The translations under genes were made by a program, and so were the position numbers. Of a stretch of 64,000 nt of DNA, positions 16,042 to 24,989 are shown piece after piece. The stretch spans positions 1 through 64,000 of the forward strand of contig CAIQKV010000096.1 in NCBI GenBank assembly GCA_903872505.1, read 5' to 3'. Source of the DNA: an uncultured Opitutia bacterium (GTDB lineage: Bacteria; Verrucomicrobiota; Verrucomicrobiia; Opitutales; Opitutaceae). The notes under the pieces were generated by a model, which ran no database searches, was not told where the DNA came from, and saw nothing but the letters and a program-made list of their open reading frames with translations. Each line of letters opens with the position of its first letter. Position 1 is the first letter of the stretch.

Positions 16042-16998
16042 TTATTGCACCGTCTCGGCGCCCGGCTCCTTGATGAGCACGGAAAGCAGCACGGACATCG
16101 CGAGTACGCCGCCGATGACGCCGAGCGACGTGGCGGTGGAGATGTCCACCCAGGGCTCGATCAGCATCTTGACGCCGATGAAGACCAGGATGATGGCGAG
16201 GCCGACCTTGAGGTAGCGGAAAAGCTGCATCACGCCGTGGAGGGCGAAGTAGAGCGAGCGCAGCCCGAGGATGGCGAAGATGTTGGACGTGAGCGCGACA
16301 AACCCGTCCTTGGTGATCGCGAGCACGGCGGGCAGGGAGTCGAGGGCGAAGACGAGGTCGGTCGTCTCGATCACCAGCAGCACGATGAAGAGCGGGGTGG
16401 CCATGCGCCGGCCCTCGTGGCGGGCGAAGAAGTGGCCGTGCTCGTTGTGCGGGGCGACGGGGAAGAAGCGGCGGTAGAGCCGCACGGCGACGTTTTGGTC
16501 GGGGTGGATTTCCTCCGTCTTCTTCGGGAGGGCCATCTTGATGCCGGTGTAGACGAGGAACGCGCCGAAGAGGTAGAGCACCCAGTGGAACCGGTGGATG
16601 ACGCCCACGCCAACGAGGATGAACACCGCGCGCATCACGACCGCGCCAATGATGCCCCAGAAGAGCACGCGGTGCTGGTAGCGCTCCTCCACCTTGAAGT
16701 AGGAGAAGATGAGGATGAAGATGAAGACGTTGTCGACGCTCAGGCAGAGCTCGACGAGGTAGGCGGCGAGGAACTGCTGGGCTTGTTCCGGGCCGCGCCA
16801 GTGGAGCAGCAGGGCGTTGAAGCCGAGCGCGAGGGCAAACCAGACGACGCACCACCCGATCGCCTCCTTCATCGTGACGGCGTGCGAGTCGCGCTGGAGG
16901 ACACCCAGGTCGAGCGCGAGCATCGCGGTGATGAAGGCAAAGAAGGCGCCCCACGCCCAGAGGGGCATGGATTCAAAGACAGCCAGGGCCAGGATCAT
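16042..16998 (-). CDS. TerC/Alx-family integral membrane protein
   Basis: A 318-residue protein with about nine hydrophobic segments. Characteristic blocks are LDLGVLQRDSHAVTMKEAIGWCVVWFALALGFN, ELCLSVDNVFIFILIFSYF, HRVLFWGIIGAVVMR, ETTDLVFALDSLPAVLAIT and TSNIFAILGLRSLYFAL. The acidic residues in SVDN and FALDS are conserved and proposed to handle cations. Family members are linked to tellurite resistance, manganese export and pH response. Several ATGs are possible at the start; 16998 gives the longest form without leaving conserved sequence, and MPLWAWG slightly downstream is an alternative. Confidence 0.92.
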   Translation of the reverse strand: MILALAVFESMPLWAWGAFFAFITAMLALDLGVLQRDSHAVTMKEAIGWCVVWFALALGFNALLLHWRGPEQAQQFLAAYLVELCLSVDNVFIFILIFSYFKVEERYQHRVLFWGIIGAVVMRAVFILVGVGVIHRFHWVLYLFGAFLVYTGIKMALPKKTEEIHPDQNVAVRLYRRFFPVAPHNEHGHFFARHEGRRMATPLFIVLLVIETTDLVFALDSLPAVLAITKDGFVALTSNIFAILGLRSLYFALHGVMQLFRYLKVGLAIILVFIGVKMLIEPWVDISTATSLGVIGGVLAMSVLLSVLIKEPGAETVQ

Positions 16999-17140
16999 TG
17001 CCCGGCAGCATGGCGGGGCCGGCGCGCCGCGGGCAAGCGGGGAGTGGCGGAGTGGAAACAGGCCGCGATCTTCCCCCGCGCGGCGGCCGGCGGGAATACG
17101 CTTTGACTTCCGGCCGGCCGGCCGTTGGAACGCTGCCTCC

Positions 17141-18361
17141 ATGCACCGGTTGACCCGTTTCCTGCCCTGCCTTGCCCTGCTGCCCGCGCTGGCCGCCGCG
17201 GCGGAGTCCGCCGCCAAGCCGCCGGCCGCCGAGGCTGCCGCCAGCGACATCCTCGAGCACTTCGTGGACTGGCTCCAGCTGCGCATCTTCCCCGACGGCT
17301 CGCACAGCGAGGCCGTCCACTGGCTGGCCTGCGGCGGGCTCCTGCTCGCGGCGATCCTGCTGCGCCGGTTCATCACCAACATCATCTTCAACCAGCTCAA
17401 GCGGCTCGCGGCCAAGACTGAGACGACGCTCGACGACAAGCTGTTCCCCGCGCTCGAGTCGCCCGTGGCCACGCTGGTCATGGTGCTCGGCATCTTCGCC
17501 GCGCTCACCGTGCTCAAGCTCTCGCCGGCCATGGACCGGCTCATCGGCTACGGCACGACCGTCGCGGTGCTGACCGTGGTGTTCTGGGGCGTGCTGCGCG
17601 CGGGCGGCGCCGTGCTCGACCACCTCGAGGAGATCGGGCACGAGCGCCAGCTGGCCATCGCGCATTTCATGCCGCTGATCAAGCGGACGCTCGCGGTGTT
17701 CGTGGTCATCTTCGGCGTCCTGATGGTGGTGAAGAGCCTGGGCGTGGACGTGGGCGCGGTGCTGGCCGGCCTCGGCATCGGCGGCCTGGCGTTTGCCTTT
17801 GCGGCGCAGGACACGATCGCGAACCTCTTCGGCTCGATGGTGGTCGTGATGGACCAGCCGTTCAAGGTGGGCGAGACGGTGAAAATCGGCGCGCAGACCG
17901 GCACGGTCGAGGACATCGGCCTCCGCTCCACCCGGATCCGCCTGATTGACCGGTCGCTGGTGATCATCCCCAACAAGATGGTGGCCGCCGAGGCGGTGGT
18001 TAACCTGTCGCGGTTCACGCAGCGCCGGGTGGAGCAGACGCTCGGCCTCACCTACGGCACCACGCCGGAGCAGATGGAGGGAGTCATCGGGGACCTGCGC
18101 GAGCTGCTGCGCCGCGAGCCGGAGGTGGACCCGGCCTCGGTGGTGGTCGCCTTTGCCAATCTCTCCGCCTCGTCCCTGGATATCTTGGTGGTCTACACGA
18201 CCGTCAGCGCCGATGCGCTGGCCTCGATCAAGCTGAAGGAGCGGATGAACCTGGCGTTCATGCGCGCCGTGGCCGCGCGGAAGCTGGCCTTTGCGTTTCC
18301 CACCCAGACGGTGCAGCTCGCCGGTCCGGTGGCGCAGGCACTGGCCGAGCGCAAAGGGTGA
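17141..18361 (+). CDS. MscS-family mechanosensitive ion channel
   Basis: A 406-residue channel protein. A signal peptide (FLPCLALLPALAAAAE) precedes a short periplasmic stretch and about four to five membrane segments. The pore-lining helix and following beta domain are clear: DVGAVLAGLGIGGLAFAFAAQDTIANLFGSM, then VVVMDQPFKVGETVKIG, TVEDIGLRSTRIRLIDRSLVIIPN and NLSRFTQRRVEQTLGLTYGT. Such channels release solutes on hypo-osmotic shock. The gene is divergent from terC with a 140-base intergenic region. The ATG at 17141 is the only start placing the signal peptide at the N-terminus. Confidence 0.92.
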   Translation: MHRLTRFLPCLALLPALAAAAESAAKPPAAEAAASDILEHFVDWLQLRIFPDGSHSEAVHWLACGGLLLAAILLRRFITNIIFNQLKRLAAKTETTLDDKLFPALESPVATLVMVLGIFAALTVLKLSPAMDRLIGYGTTVAVLTVVFWGVLRAGGAVLDHLEEIGHERQLAIAHFMPLIKRTLAVFVVIFGVLMVVKSLGVDVGAVLAGLGIGGLAFAFAAQDTIANLFGSMVVVMDQPFKVGETVKIGAQTGTVEDIGLRSTRIRLIDRSLVIIPNKMVAAEAVVNLSRFTQRRVEQTLGLTYGTTPEQMEGVIGDLRELLRREPEVDPASVVVAFANLSASSLDILVVYTTVSADALASIKLKERMNLAFMRAVAARKLAFAFPTQTVQLAGPVAQALAERKG

Positions 18362-18394
18362 GGCGCCCCGGGCCGCTGCCTGGGCGAGGGTGGC

Positions 18395-19543
18395 TTAATC
18401 CAGCGTCTGCCGGTAGCGTTTCACGCCGATGGTCATGGCCACGGCGAGGAAGAGCAGTAGCGGCCAGATCTCGGGCGCGATCTCGGCGAGGCCGTTGCCC
18501 TTGAGCAGGATGCCGCGCACGATGCGCAGGAAATGCGTGTTTGGCAGGCAGGTGCCGACCCATTGCGCCCACTCCGGCATGCCGCGGAACGGGAACATGA
18601 AGCCGGTGAGCAGGATCGACGGCAGGAAGAAGAACACGGCCATCTGCACGGCCTGCAGCTGGTTTTTCGCGAGGGTCGAGAAGGTGATGCCGACCGCGAG
18701 ATTCGCCGCGATGAAGAACAGGGCCACGCCGTAGAGCAGCGCGAGGCTGCCGATCATCGGCACCCCGAAGATCAGGCGGGCCGCCAGCACGATGAGCGTC
18801 ACCTGGATGTAGCCGACGGCGATGTAGGGCAGGATCTTGCCGACCATCACCTCGACCGGCCGCACGGGCGTGGCGAGCAGGTTTTCCATCGTGCCGCGCT
18901 CGCGTTCGCGCGTGATGGCCAGCGCGGTGATGATGACCATCGTCATGGTCAGCACCACGCCCATCAGGCCGGGGACGATGTTGTACTGGGTGATGTTCTC
19001 GGGGTTGTAATGGGCGTGAATGGCGAAATTGATCGGACCGGCCCGGGCGCGCAGGCGGGCGAGCGGGCCGGTGAGGTCGCGGTTGAGCACGCTGTCGGCG
19101 ATGGCGCGCACGGCGGAGATCGCCGGTCCGGTCGCGGCCGGGTCGGTGGCATCGGCCTCGATCAGCAAGGTCGGCGACTCGCCGCGCAGGAGCCGGCGGG
19201 AGAAGTCCTGCGGGATGTTGATGACGAACTGGACCTCGCCGAGCTTGAGCAGGTGGTCCGCCTCGGCCTCGGTGGCGGCCTCGCGCACCAGGGCGAAATA
19301 GCCGCTGGTGCGCAGCGCGGCCACGAGCGTGCGGGCGAACGGGCCCTGGTCGGCGGCGCGGATGGCGGTGGGCAGGTGCTTGGGGTCCGAGTTGATCGCG
19401 AACCCGAAGAGCAGGAGCTGCATCAGCGGGATGCCGATCATCATGGCGAAGGTCACGCGGTCGCGCCGCATCTGGATGAACTCCTTCATCACGATGGCCC
19501 AGAAGCGGGGCAGGCTGAGGGGGTGATGGGACACGGCGCTCAT
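18395..19543 (-). CDS. ABC-2 type export permease
   Basis: A 382-residue permease of the ABC-2 class, YbhR/YhhJ-like. It has an N-terminal membrane helix after MKEFIQMRRDRVTFAMMIGIPLMQLLLFGFAIN, a large external domain (about 45-180) and a C-terminal group of membrane helices including ITRERERGTMENLLATPVRPVEVMVGKILPY and FFFLPSILLTGFMFPFRGMP. It is the last gene of a three-gene minus-strand operon (HlyD-like lipoprotein, ATPase, permease), overlapping the ATPase stop by four bases. Such systems export drugs or other hydrophobic compounds. Only one permease is present, so it probably works as a homodimer. Confidence 0.93.
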   Translation of the reverse strand: MSAVSHHPLSLPRFWAIVMKEFIQMRRDRVTFAMMIGIPLMQLLLFGFAINSDPKHLPTAIRAADQGPFARTLVAALRTSGYFALVREAATEAEADHLLKLGEVQFVINIPQDFSRRLLRGESPTLLIEADATDPAATGPAISAVRAIADSVLNRDLTGPLARLRARAGPINFAIHAHYNPENITQYNIVPGLMGVVLTMTMVIITALAITRERERGTMENLLATPVRPVEVMVGKILPYIAVGYIQVTLIVLAARLIFGVPMIGSLALLYGVALFFIAANLAVGITFSTLAKNQLQAVQMAVFFFLPSILLTGFMFPFRGMPEWAQWVGTCLPNTHFLRIVRGILLKGNGLAEIAPEIWPLLLFLAVAMTIGVKRYRQTLD

Positions 19544-20466
19544 GCGAAATTATCCTTGGCTGTTCCCATCAGGCTGATGAACACGTCTTCCAGGCTTGAG
19601 CGCACGCGGGTCCACTCGTGCGCGGCGTCGCGGTGGGCGGCGAGGGCGGCCTCGAGCCGGGCGGGATCCCGGCCGCTCACATGCAGCGTGTTGCCGAAGG
19701 CGACGACCTGCTCGATGCCGTCCAGCCCGCGCAAAGCCGCGGCGAGTTCGCGCAGGCCGGGGCCGGTGACGGTCCACGTGGTGAGCCCGGAGGCGGTCAG
19801 CACCTCGGCCAGCGTGCCGCGGGTGAGCAGCTTGCCGTACGCCAGGTAGGCGAGGCGGTGGCAGCGCTCGGCCTCGTCCATGTAGTGCGTGGTGATGAGC
19901 ACGGTGAGCCCGTCGGCGGCGAGTTGGTGGATCTCGTCCCAGAACTCGCGCCGGGCCTTGGGATCGACGCCGGCGGTGGGCTCGTCGAGCAGCAGCAACT
20001 GCGGCTGGTGGATCAGGCAGGCGGCCAGCGCGAGGCGCTGCTTCCACCCGCCCGAGAGCTGGCCGGCGAGCTGGTGGCTGCGGTTCTCCAGGCCGAGGCG
20101 CGCGAGGCTGCGCTGCACCGCGGCGGCCCGGTCGGGCACGGCGTAGACGCGGGCGATGAAGTCGAGGTTCTCGCGGATCGTCAGGTCCTCGTAATAGCTG
20201 AACCGCTGGGTCATGTAGCCGACGTGGGTCTTGATCTCCGCCTGCTGGGTGCGGACGTCGTAGCCGAGGCAGGTGCCGCTTCCGGCGTCGGGGGTGAGCA
20301 GGCCGCACAGCATCCGGATGAACGTGGTCTTGCCCGAGCCGTTCGGCCCGAGGAAGCCGTAGATCTCGCCGCGGCGGACCGCGAGGTCGATGGCGTTGAC
20401 GACGATCTTGCCGTCGAAGCTCTTCGTCACCCCGGCGACGTCGATGACCAGGTCCGTCGCGCTCAT
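19540..20466 (-). CDS. ABC transporter ATP-binding protein (drug/export type)
   Basis: A 308-residue ATPase with a complete nucleotide-binding domain: Walker A GPNGSGKT, Q-loop in MTQRFSYYEDLTIRENLDF, signature LSGGWKQRLALAACL, Walker B LLLLDEPTAGVD and the switch histidine in LITTHYMDEAERC. The C-terminal extension (after residue 220) is typical of the CcmA/YbhF family paired with ABC-2 permeases. It powers the permease downstream, whose ATG overlaps this gene's stop (ATGA). The start at 20466 lies seven bases after the end of the HlyD-like gene. Confidence 0.95.
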   Translation of the reverse strand: MSATDLVIDVAGVTKSFDGKIVVNAIDLAVRRGEIYGFLGPNGSGKTTFIRMLCGLLTPDAGSGTCLGYDVRTQQAEIKTHVGYMTQRFSYYEDLTIRENLDFIARVYAVPDRAAAVQRSLARLGLENRSHQLAGQLSGGWKQRLALAACLIHQPQLLLLDEPTAGVDPKARREFWDEIHQLAADGLTVLITTHYMDEAERCHRLAYLAYGKLLTRGTLAEVLTASGLTTWTVTGPGLRELAAALRGLDGIEQVVAFGNTLHVSGRDPARLEAALAAHRDAAHEWTRVRSSLEDVFISLMGTAKDNFA

Positions 20467-20472
20467 GCGGGA

Positions 20473-21420
20473 TTATTTCGCCAGCGTGACATCGACCGGC
20501 TGGCCGGGATGCAGGTCGGGGGCGGCGGCGTCAAACACGGCCTCGACCAGGAAGACGAGCTTGGCGCGGTTGTCGCGATTGTAGAGGACCGGCGGGGTGA
20601 ACTCGGGCTGGGGCGAAAGGTAGCTGATGTGCGCCGCCAGCGGGGCGGGGCGGCCGGTGAGGGCGACCCGCACGGGCGCGCCGGCCGTGAGCGCGGCGAA
20701 ATCCGCCTCCGGCACGAAGAACCGCACCTTCAGGTTTTCCGGCGGCAGCAGCACGACCACGGGCAGGCCGGCGGCCACAAACTCGCCCTCGCGGTAAAGG
20801 GTGTCGTAGACCAGCGCGGCGCGCGGGGCGGACTGGGCCTTCTGGTTCACGCTCCAGTCGGCGCGCTCCTTCGCGGCGGCGGCGGCGCTGACGTCGGCCG
20901 CGGCGGCGGCGATGGCGTCGCTGCGCGCGCCGAGGCGGGCCGTGGCCAGTTGCGAAGTGAGCTCGTCCACGGCGTGCAGATGCTGCGCGTGGGTGAGCCG
21001 CGTGCGGTCGAAGTCGCTGACGGTGATCACCTGCGTCTTGAACAGGCTCTCCTGCCGGGTGAGCTCGAGTGCGGACAGCTCGGCGGCGGCGGCCGCCTGG
21101 TCGCGCCGGGCCTCCAACGCGGACAGTTCGCTGGGCCGGGAACCCTTCTTGATATCCTCCAGCCGGGCCTGGGCGGCGCGCAGCTGGTCGGCGGCCTGCT
21201 GTCCGGCGGCGGTCTCGGCGGTGCGCTCGAGCGTGAACAGCGCCGTCCCGGCCGCGACGCGGGCGCCCTTCGCGACGGCCAGCGTTTCCAGCCGGCCGGC
21301 GAGCGGCGAGGCGACGTAGACAAAATCACCCTCGAGGTAGCCCTGGTACCCGGCGGGACCCGGCCGCGTGCAGCCGGCCAGGGCGACGGTGGCGAGAATC
21401 AGGAGGGCGGAAGCGCGCAT
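20473..21420 (-). CDS. HlyD-family periplasmic adaptor lipoprotein
   Basis: A 315-residue membrane-fusion protein. A lipobox (ALLILATVALAGC, C17) anchors it to the membrane. A biotinyl-lipoyl-like strand pair (YLEGDFVYVASPLAGRLETLAVAKGARVAAGTALFTLE) precedes a helical hairpin rich in alanine and glutamate (about 70-200), then the second lipoyl half and a beta-barrel (LKVRFFVPEADFAALTAGAPVRVAL). This is the YbhG/HlyD architecture, linking the inner-membrane ABC transporter to an outer-membrane channel. The TolC partner is not encoded nearby. First gene of the efflux operon. ATG 21420 places the signal sequence at the N-terminus. Confidence 0.9.
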   Translation of the reverse strand: MRASALLILATVALAGCTRPGPAGYQGYLEGDFVYVASPLAGRLETLAVAKGARVAAGTALFTLERTAETAAGQQAADQLRAAQARLEDIKKGSRPSELSALEARRDQAAAAAELSALELTRQESLFKTQVITVSDFDRTRLTHAQHLHAVDELTSQLATARLGARSDAIAAAAADVSAAAAAKERADWSVNQKAQSAPRAALVYDTLYREGEFVAAGLPVVVLLPPENLKVRFFVPEADFAALTAGAPVRVALTGRPAPLAAHISYLSPQPEFTPPVLYNRDNRAKLVFLVEAVFDAAAPDLHPGQPVDVTLAK

Positions 21421-21481
21421 GGGTCCTTTCTGGCACCCCGCGTGCGCGCCTCCAAGGACGAAAGCGCCGGTCCCGGCCAAG

Positions 21482-22282
21482 CTAGGGAGCGGTGCCGACG
21501 GCGACGCAGTCGTAAAGCATCCGCCCGCCCGCGAACGCCCGGGAGCCAAGCACGTAGACGCGCCGGCCCGCGGCGTTGAACGCCGGCCCGGCGGCGAGGT
21601 GCGGGGCGAGCTGGTTCTCCTTCTCCACGGCGGCGACCCACGCGGCGTCCGCGGACAGGACGATGGCCGCCGCCCCCGGGCTGAGGAGGATCTGGAACGC
21701 GACGGCCAGGGCATCGGGGTGGGTGGCGGGGAGGGCGGCTGCCGCTTCCGGCGCGGCCTGGGTCTGCCGCACGTCGAGCTTGATCATGCGCGCGACGGCC
21801 TCGGGGCCGGTGTCACCGAGCACGTTGCTGACCCAGTCGAGCAGGAGGTTCCGGACGGCGTTCAGGTCGGGCGCGTGGGCGATGGGCTCGATGCCGCCGC
21901 TCTTGCGCATGGCTTTGACCAGCGTGGAGATTTCCTTGAGGTAGACGTTCTTTTGCGCGCCGGGGATGTAGTACATCACGACGAGGTGCACGTGCTCGCC
22001 GTCCGGTGCCCCGTAGTCGATGCCCTGCGCCGACCAGCCGATGGCGCAGAACAGCTCGCCCTCCTCGCGGCGCGCGCGGATGTGCGGCACGCCGACGCCC
22101 ATGCCGATGCCGGTGTTGCACTCCAGCTCGCGTTTCTGGATTTCCTCGATCGTGTCGGTGCCGACCTCGATGTCGGGGTTGGCGTCGAGGATGCGCGCGA
22201 GGAACTCCAGCGCGCGCGCCTTGCCGGCCTCGGGGAGCTCGAAGAGCCGGCCTTCCTGCAGGGCGGTGAGGATGCTGCGCAT
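21482..22282 (-). CDS. PTS EIIA type-2-like protein with C-terminal extension, linked to MgtA
   Basis: A 266-residue protein. Residues 1-155 resemble the fructose/nitrogen-type EIIA domain: the phosphorylatable histidine is H67 in MGVGVPHIRAR, followed by IDYGAPDGEHVHLVVMYYIPG and an LKEISTLVKAM helix. The last 100 residues (LLSPGAAAIVLSADAAWVAAVEKEN, RRVYVLGSRAFAGG) are not part of a normal EIIA and have no recognised family. The start is two bases after the MgtA stop, so it is translated with the magnesium ATPase. No PTS sugar permease is nearby, pointing to a regulatory role. That is an inference. Confidence 0.82.
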   Translation of the reverse strand: MRSILTALQEGRLFELPEAGKARALEFLARILDANPDIEVGTDTIEEIQKRELECNTGIGMGVGVPHIRARREEGELFCAIGWSAQGIDYGAPDGEHVHLVVMYYIPGAQKNVYLKEISTLVKAMRKSGGIEPIAHAPDLNAVRNLLLDWVSNVLGDTGPEAVARMIKLDVRQTQAAPEAAAALPATHPDALAVAFQILLSPGAAAIVLSADAAWVAAVEKENQLAPHLAAGPAFNAAGRRVYVLGSRAFAGGRMLYDCVAVGTAP

Positions 22283-22284
22283 GG

Positions 22285-24873
22285 TCAGTCAGTGCCGAAT
22301 TTCCGGATGAACCACATCTTCACGTTGTGCGTGAGCACGCTGTAGGCGAGCAGGAAGGCGGCCATCCAGGCGAAGAACACGGCCGGCAGCGGCTCGAAGC
22401 CGAGGAAATGCGCCAGGGGCGAGTAGGGCAGCCAGCAGCCCACGGCCATGATGATGGCGGTCGCGAAGAGCAGGGTCTTGCTCGCGCAGCTCTGGAGGAA
22501 CGGAATCCGGCGGGTGCGGATGATGTGGACGATGAGCGTCTGCGTGAGGAGCGACTCGACAAACCACCCGGTGTGGAACAGCCGCTCCAGCGTCGCGCTC
22601 GCGGACGTGGCCGTCGCGCCCGCCGCCGGGATCACGTAGGCGGCGCACCCGAAGAAATAAAGCATCAGGAAGAACGTCGCGTAGTCGAAGATCGAGCTGA
22701 TCGGCCCGATGAAGAACATGAAATTGCGGATGCTCCGGATGTTCCAGCTGCGCGGCTTGGCGAGGTATTCCTCGTCCACGTGGTCGAGCGGGATGCCGAT
22801 CTGCGAGGCGTCGTAGAGCAGGTTGTTCACGAGCACCTGGATGGGCGCCATCGGGAGAAACGGCAGGAAATACGCACCCCCGACGACACTGAACATGTTC
22901 CCGAAGTTGGAGCTGGCACCCATCTTGATGTACTTGGTGATGTTGCCGAAGACCTTCCGGCCCTCGAGGATGCCGTCCTCGAGCACGAGGAGGCTCTTCT
23001 CGAGGAGGATGATGTCGGCCGACTCCTTCGCGACGTCGACGGCGGTGTCGACCGAGATGCCGACGTCGGCGGCCTTCATCGCGAGCACGTCGTTGATGCC
23101 GTCGCCCATGAAGCCGACCACGTGGCCCTTCGCGCGCAGCGTCTGGATGACCCGTTCCTTCTGGTCGGGCGTGAGGCGCGCGAAGACATTGGCGTCGCTG
23201 ACCTCGCGCGCGAAGCCCGCCTCGTCGAGCGCGGCGAGCTGCGGGCCGGTGACGATCTTGGTGATGGGCATCGCGACGTCGTTGCAGACCTTGCGCGTCA
23301 CCAGCTCGTTGTCGCCCGTGAGGATCTTCACGGCGACGCCCGAGCGGGTGAGCGCCTCGATCGCCCGGGCCGAGGTTTCCTTGGCGGGATCGAAGAAGGC
23401 GATGTAGCCGAGCAGCGTCATCTCGGACTCGTCGGCGACGGCGAAGACCTGCTTCGTCTTGTCGAACTCGCGGTAAGCGATGGCGAGGACGCGGTAGCCG
23501 TCGGCGCTGAGGCTCCGGTACTCGTCCATCAGGTCGTCGCGGATGAGGCGGATGAGCGGGTTGATGTCCTCGTCGACCTGGTAGTTTTCGCAGACGGTGG
23601 CGACCTCCTCGACGGCGCCCTTGCAGATGAGCACGTGGCGGTCCTCGTAGTCGATCACGACGGACATGCGCCGGCGTTTGAAGTCGAAGGGGATCTCGTC
23701 GACCTTCCGGCAGTTGCGCTCCACGTCGAGGTCGGAGTGCGCGAGGATGGCGCGGTCGAGGAGGTTGCGCAGGCCCGTCTGGTAAAAGCTGTTCATGTAG
23801 GCGTAGCGCAGCACGTCCTCGCTCGTGCGGCTGGTCACGTCGACGTAGCGCTCGAGCACGACATGGTCCTGCGTGAGCGTGCCGGTCTTGTCGGTGCACA
23901 GCACATCCATCGCGCCAAAGTTCTGGATCGCGTGGAGGTGTTTCACGATGACCTTCTTGCGCGACATCATCAGCGCGCCCTTCGAGAGGCACACCGTGAT
24001 GATCATGGGCAGCATCTCGGGCGTGAGGCCCACGGCGACCGACAGCGCGAAGAGCAGCGCCTCCGCCCAGTTGTGCTTCGTGAGCCCGACGATCAGGAAG
24101 GTGATCGCGACCATCACGACCATGAGCCGGATCATCAGCCAGGTGAAATCCTTGATGCCCTGGTCGAAGCTGGTGAGCTCGCGCTTGCCCAGCAGCTTCT
24201 CGGCGAGCGCGCCGAAATAGGTTTGGCGGCCCGTCGCGATCACGACGCCGCGGGCCGAGCCGCTGAGGACATTGCTGCCCATGAAGCACGCGTTGGTAAA
24301 ATCGAACGGCGCGCGGCCCGCCGGCTGGTTGGCGTCGGCGCCCTTTTCCACGGGCATCGACTCGCCCGTGAGCGCGGACTGGGTCACGAAGAAATCCTTC
24401 GCGGCCAGGATCCGCAGGTCGGCCGGGATCAGGCTGCCCGCGGCGAGGATGACGATGTCGCCCGGGGCGATGTCCTCGAGCGGCACCTCGGCCTCCCGGC
24501 CGTCGCGCAGCACGGTCACGGTGGTCTTGACGAGCTTCTGGAGTTTTTCGACCGCGCGGGACGAGCGGGTTTCCTGCACGTAGGACAGCACCACGCTCAG
24601 GAACACCATGCCGCCCACGACGATCGTCGACCGGAGGTCGTCCATCAGGTAGGAAACCGTGGCGATGATCAGCAGCTGGATGACCAGCGGGTTGCGGCAG
24701 CGCTCCAGCAGATCCCACACGAACGAATGCCGCCCGCCCGCCGTCACCGTGTTCGGCCCGGCCGCGCGCAGGGCCTGCGCCGCGGACTCGCTGCTATGCC
24801 CGGCCGCGGAGCTGCCGAGGCGCCCGAGTACGTCGCTTTCGGGGGAGGTAAAGGGGAGGGGATCGAATTGCAC
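22285..24873 (-). CDS. mgtA: Magnesium-translocating P-type ATPase (MgtA/MgtB)
   Basis: An 862-residue P3B-type ATPase importing Mg2+ across the inner membrane. The actuator TGES motif is in SALTGESMPVEKG (about 166-178), the phosphorylated Asp is in CTDKTGTLTQD (D328), KGAVEEVA and the LTGDNELV and GDGINDVLAMKAADVGISVD hinge motifs follow, and ten membrane segments are predicted. The MgtA-specific ALSVAVGLTPEMLPMIITVCLSKGA is present. Initiation appears to be GTG at 24873; no ATG fits. It forms an operon with the EIIA-like gene and is divergent from mgtE across 116 bases. That gap is too short for a Mg2+ M-box riboswitch. Confidence 0.94.
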   Translation of the reverse strand: MQFDPLPFTSPESDVLGRLGSSAAGHSSESAAQALRAAGPNTVTAGGRHSFVWDLLERCRNPLVIQLLIIATVSYLMDDLRSTIVVGGMVFLSVVLSYVQETRSSRAVEKLQKLVKTTVTVLRDGREAEVPLEDIAPGDIVILAAGSLIPADLRILAAKDFFVTQSALTGESMPVEKGADANQPAGRAPFDFTNACFMGSNVLSGSARGVVIATGRQTYFGALAEKLLGKRELTSFDQGIKDFTWLMIRLMVVMVAITFLIVGLTKHNWAEALLFALSVAVGLTPEMLPMIITVCLSKGALMMSRKKVIVKHLHAIQNFGAMDVLCTDKTGTLTQDHVVLERYVDVTSRTSEDVLRYAYMNSFYQTGLRNLLDRAILAHSDLDVERNCRKVDEIPFDFKRRRMSVVIDYEDRHVLICKGAVEEVATVCENYQVDEDINPLIRLIRDDLMDEYRSLSADGYRVLAIAYREFDKTKQVFAVADESEMTLLGYIAFFDPAKETSARAIEALTRSGVAVKILTGDNELVTRKVCNDVAMPITKIVTGPQLAALDEAGFAREVSDANVFARLTPDQKERVIQTLRAKGHVVGFMGDGINDVLAMKAADVGISVDTAVDVAKESADIILLEKSLLVLEDGILEGRKVFGNITKYIKMGASSNFGNMFSVVGGAYFLPFLPMAPIQVLVNNLLYDASQIGIPLDHVDEEYLAKPRSWNIRSIRNFMFFIGPISSIFDYATFFLMLYFFGCAAYVIPAAGATATSASATLERLFHTGWFVESLLTQTLIVHIIRTRRIPFLQSCASKTLLFATAIIMAVGCWLPYSPLAHFLGFEPLPAVFFAWMAAFLLAYSVLTHNVKMWFIRKFGTD

Positions 24874-24989
24874 CGGAGTTGCGCAGCGTCGCGGTTTCGC
24901 CCCCGCGCTTCAAGGGGGATTGGCGCCCTGGCACAGGAATTTCACATCAGGGGGTTGCCGGGTATGCGGTTCCCTGTCTCGCTCCGCCC

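Noticed and set aside
24874..24989. Possible magnesium-sensing riboswitch between mgtA and mgtE
   Set aside because: The divergent gap is only 116 bases and shows no long paired elements; M-box elements are longer and lie in a leader of one gene.
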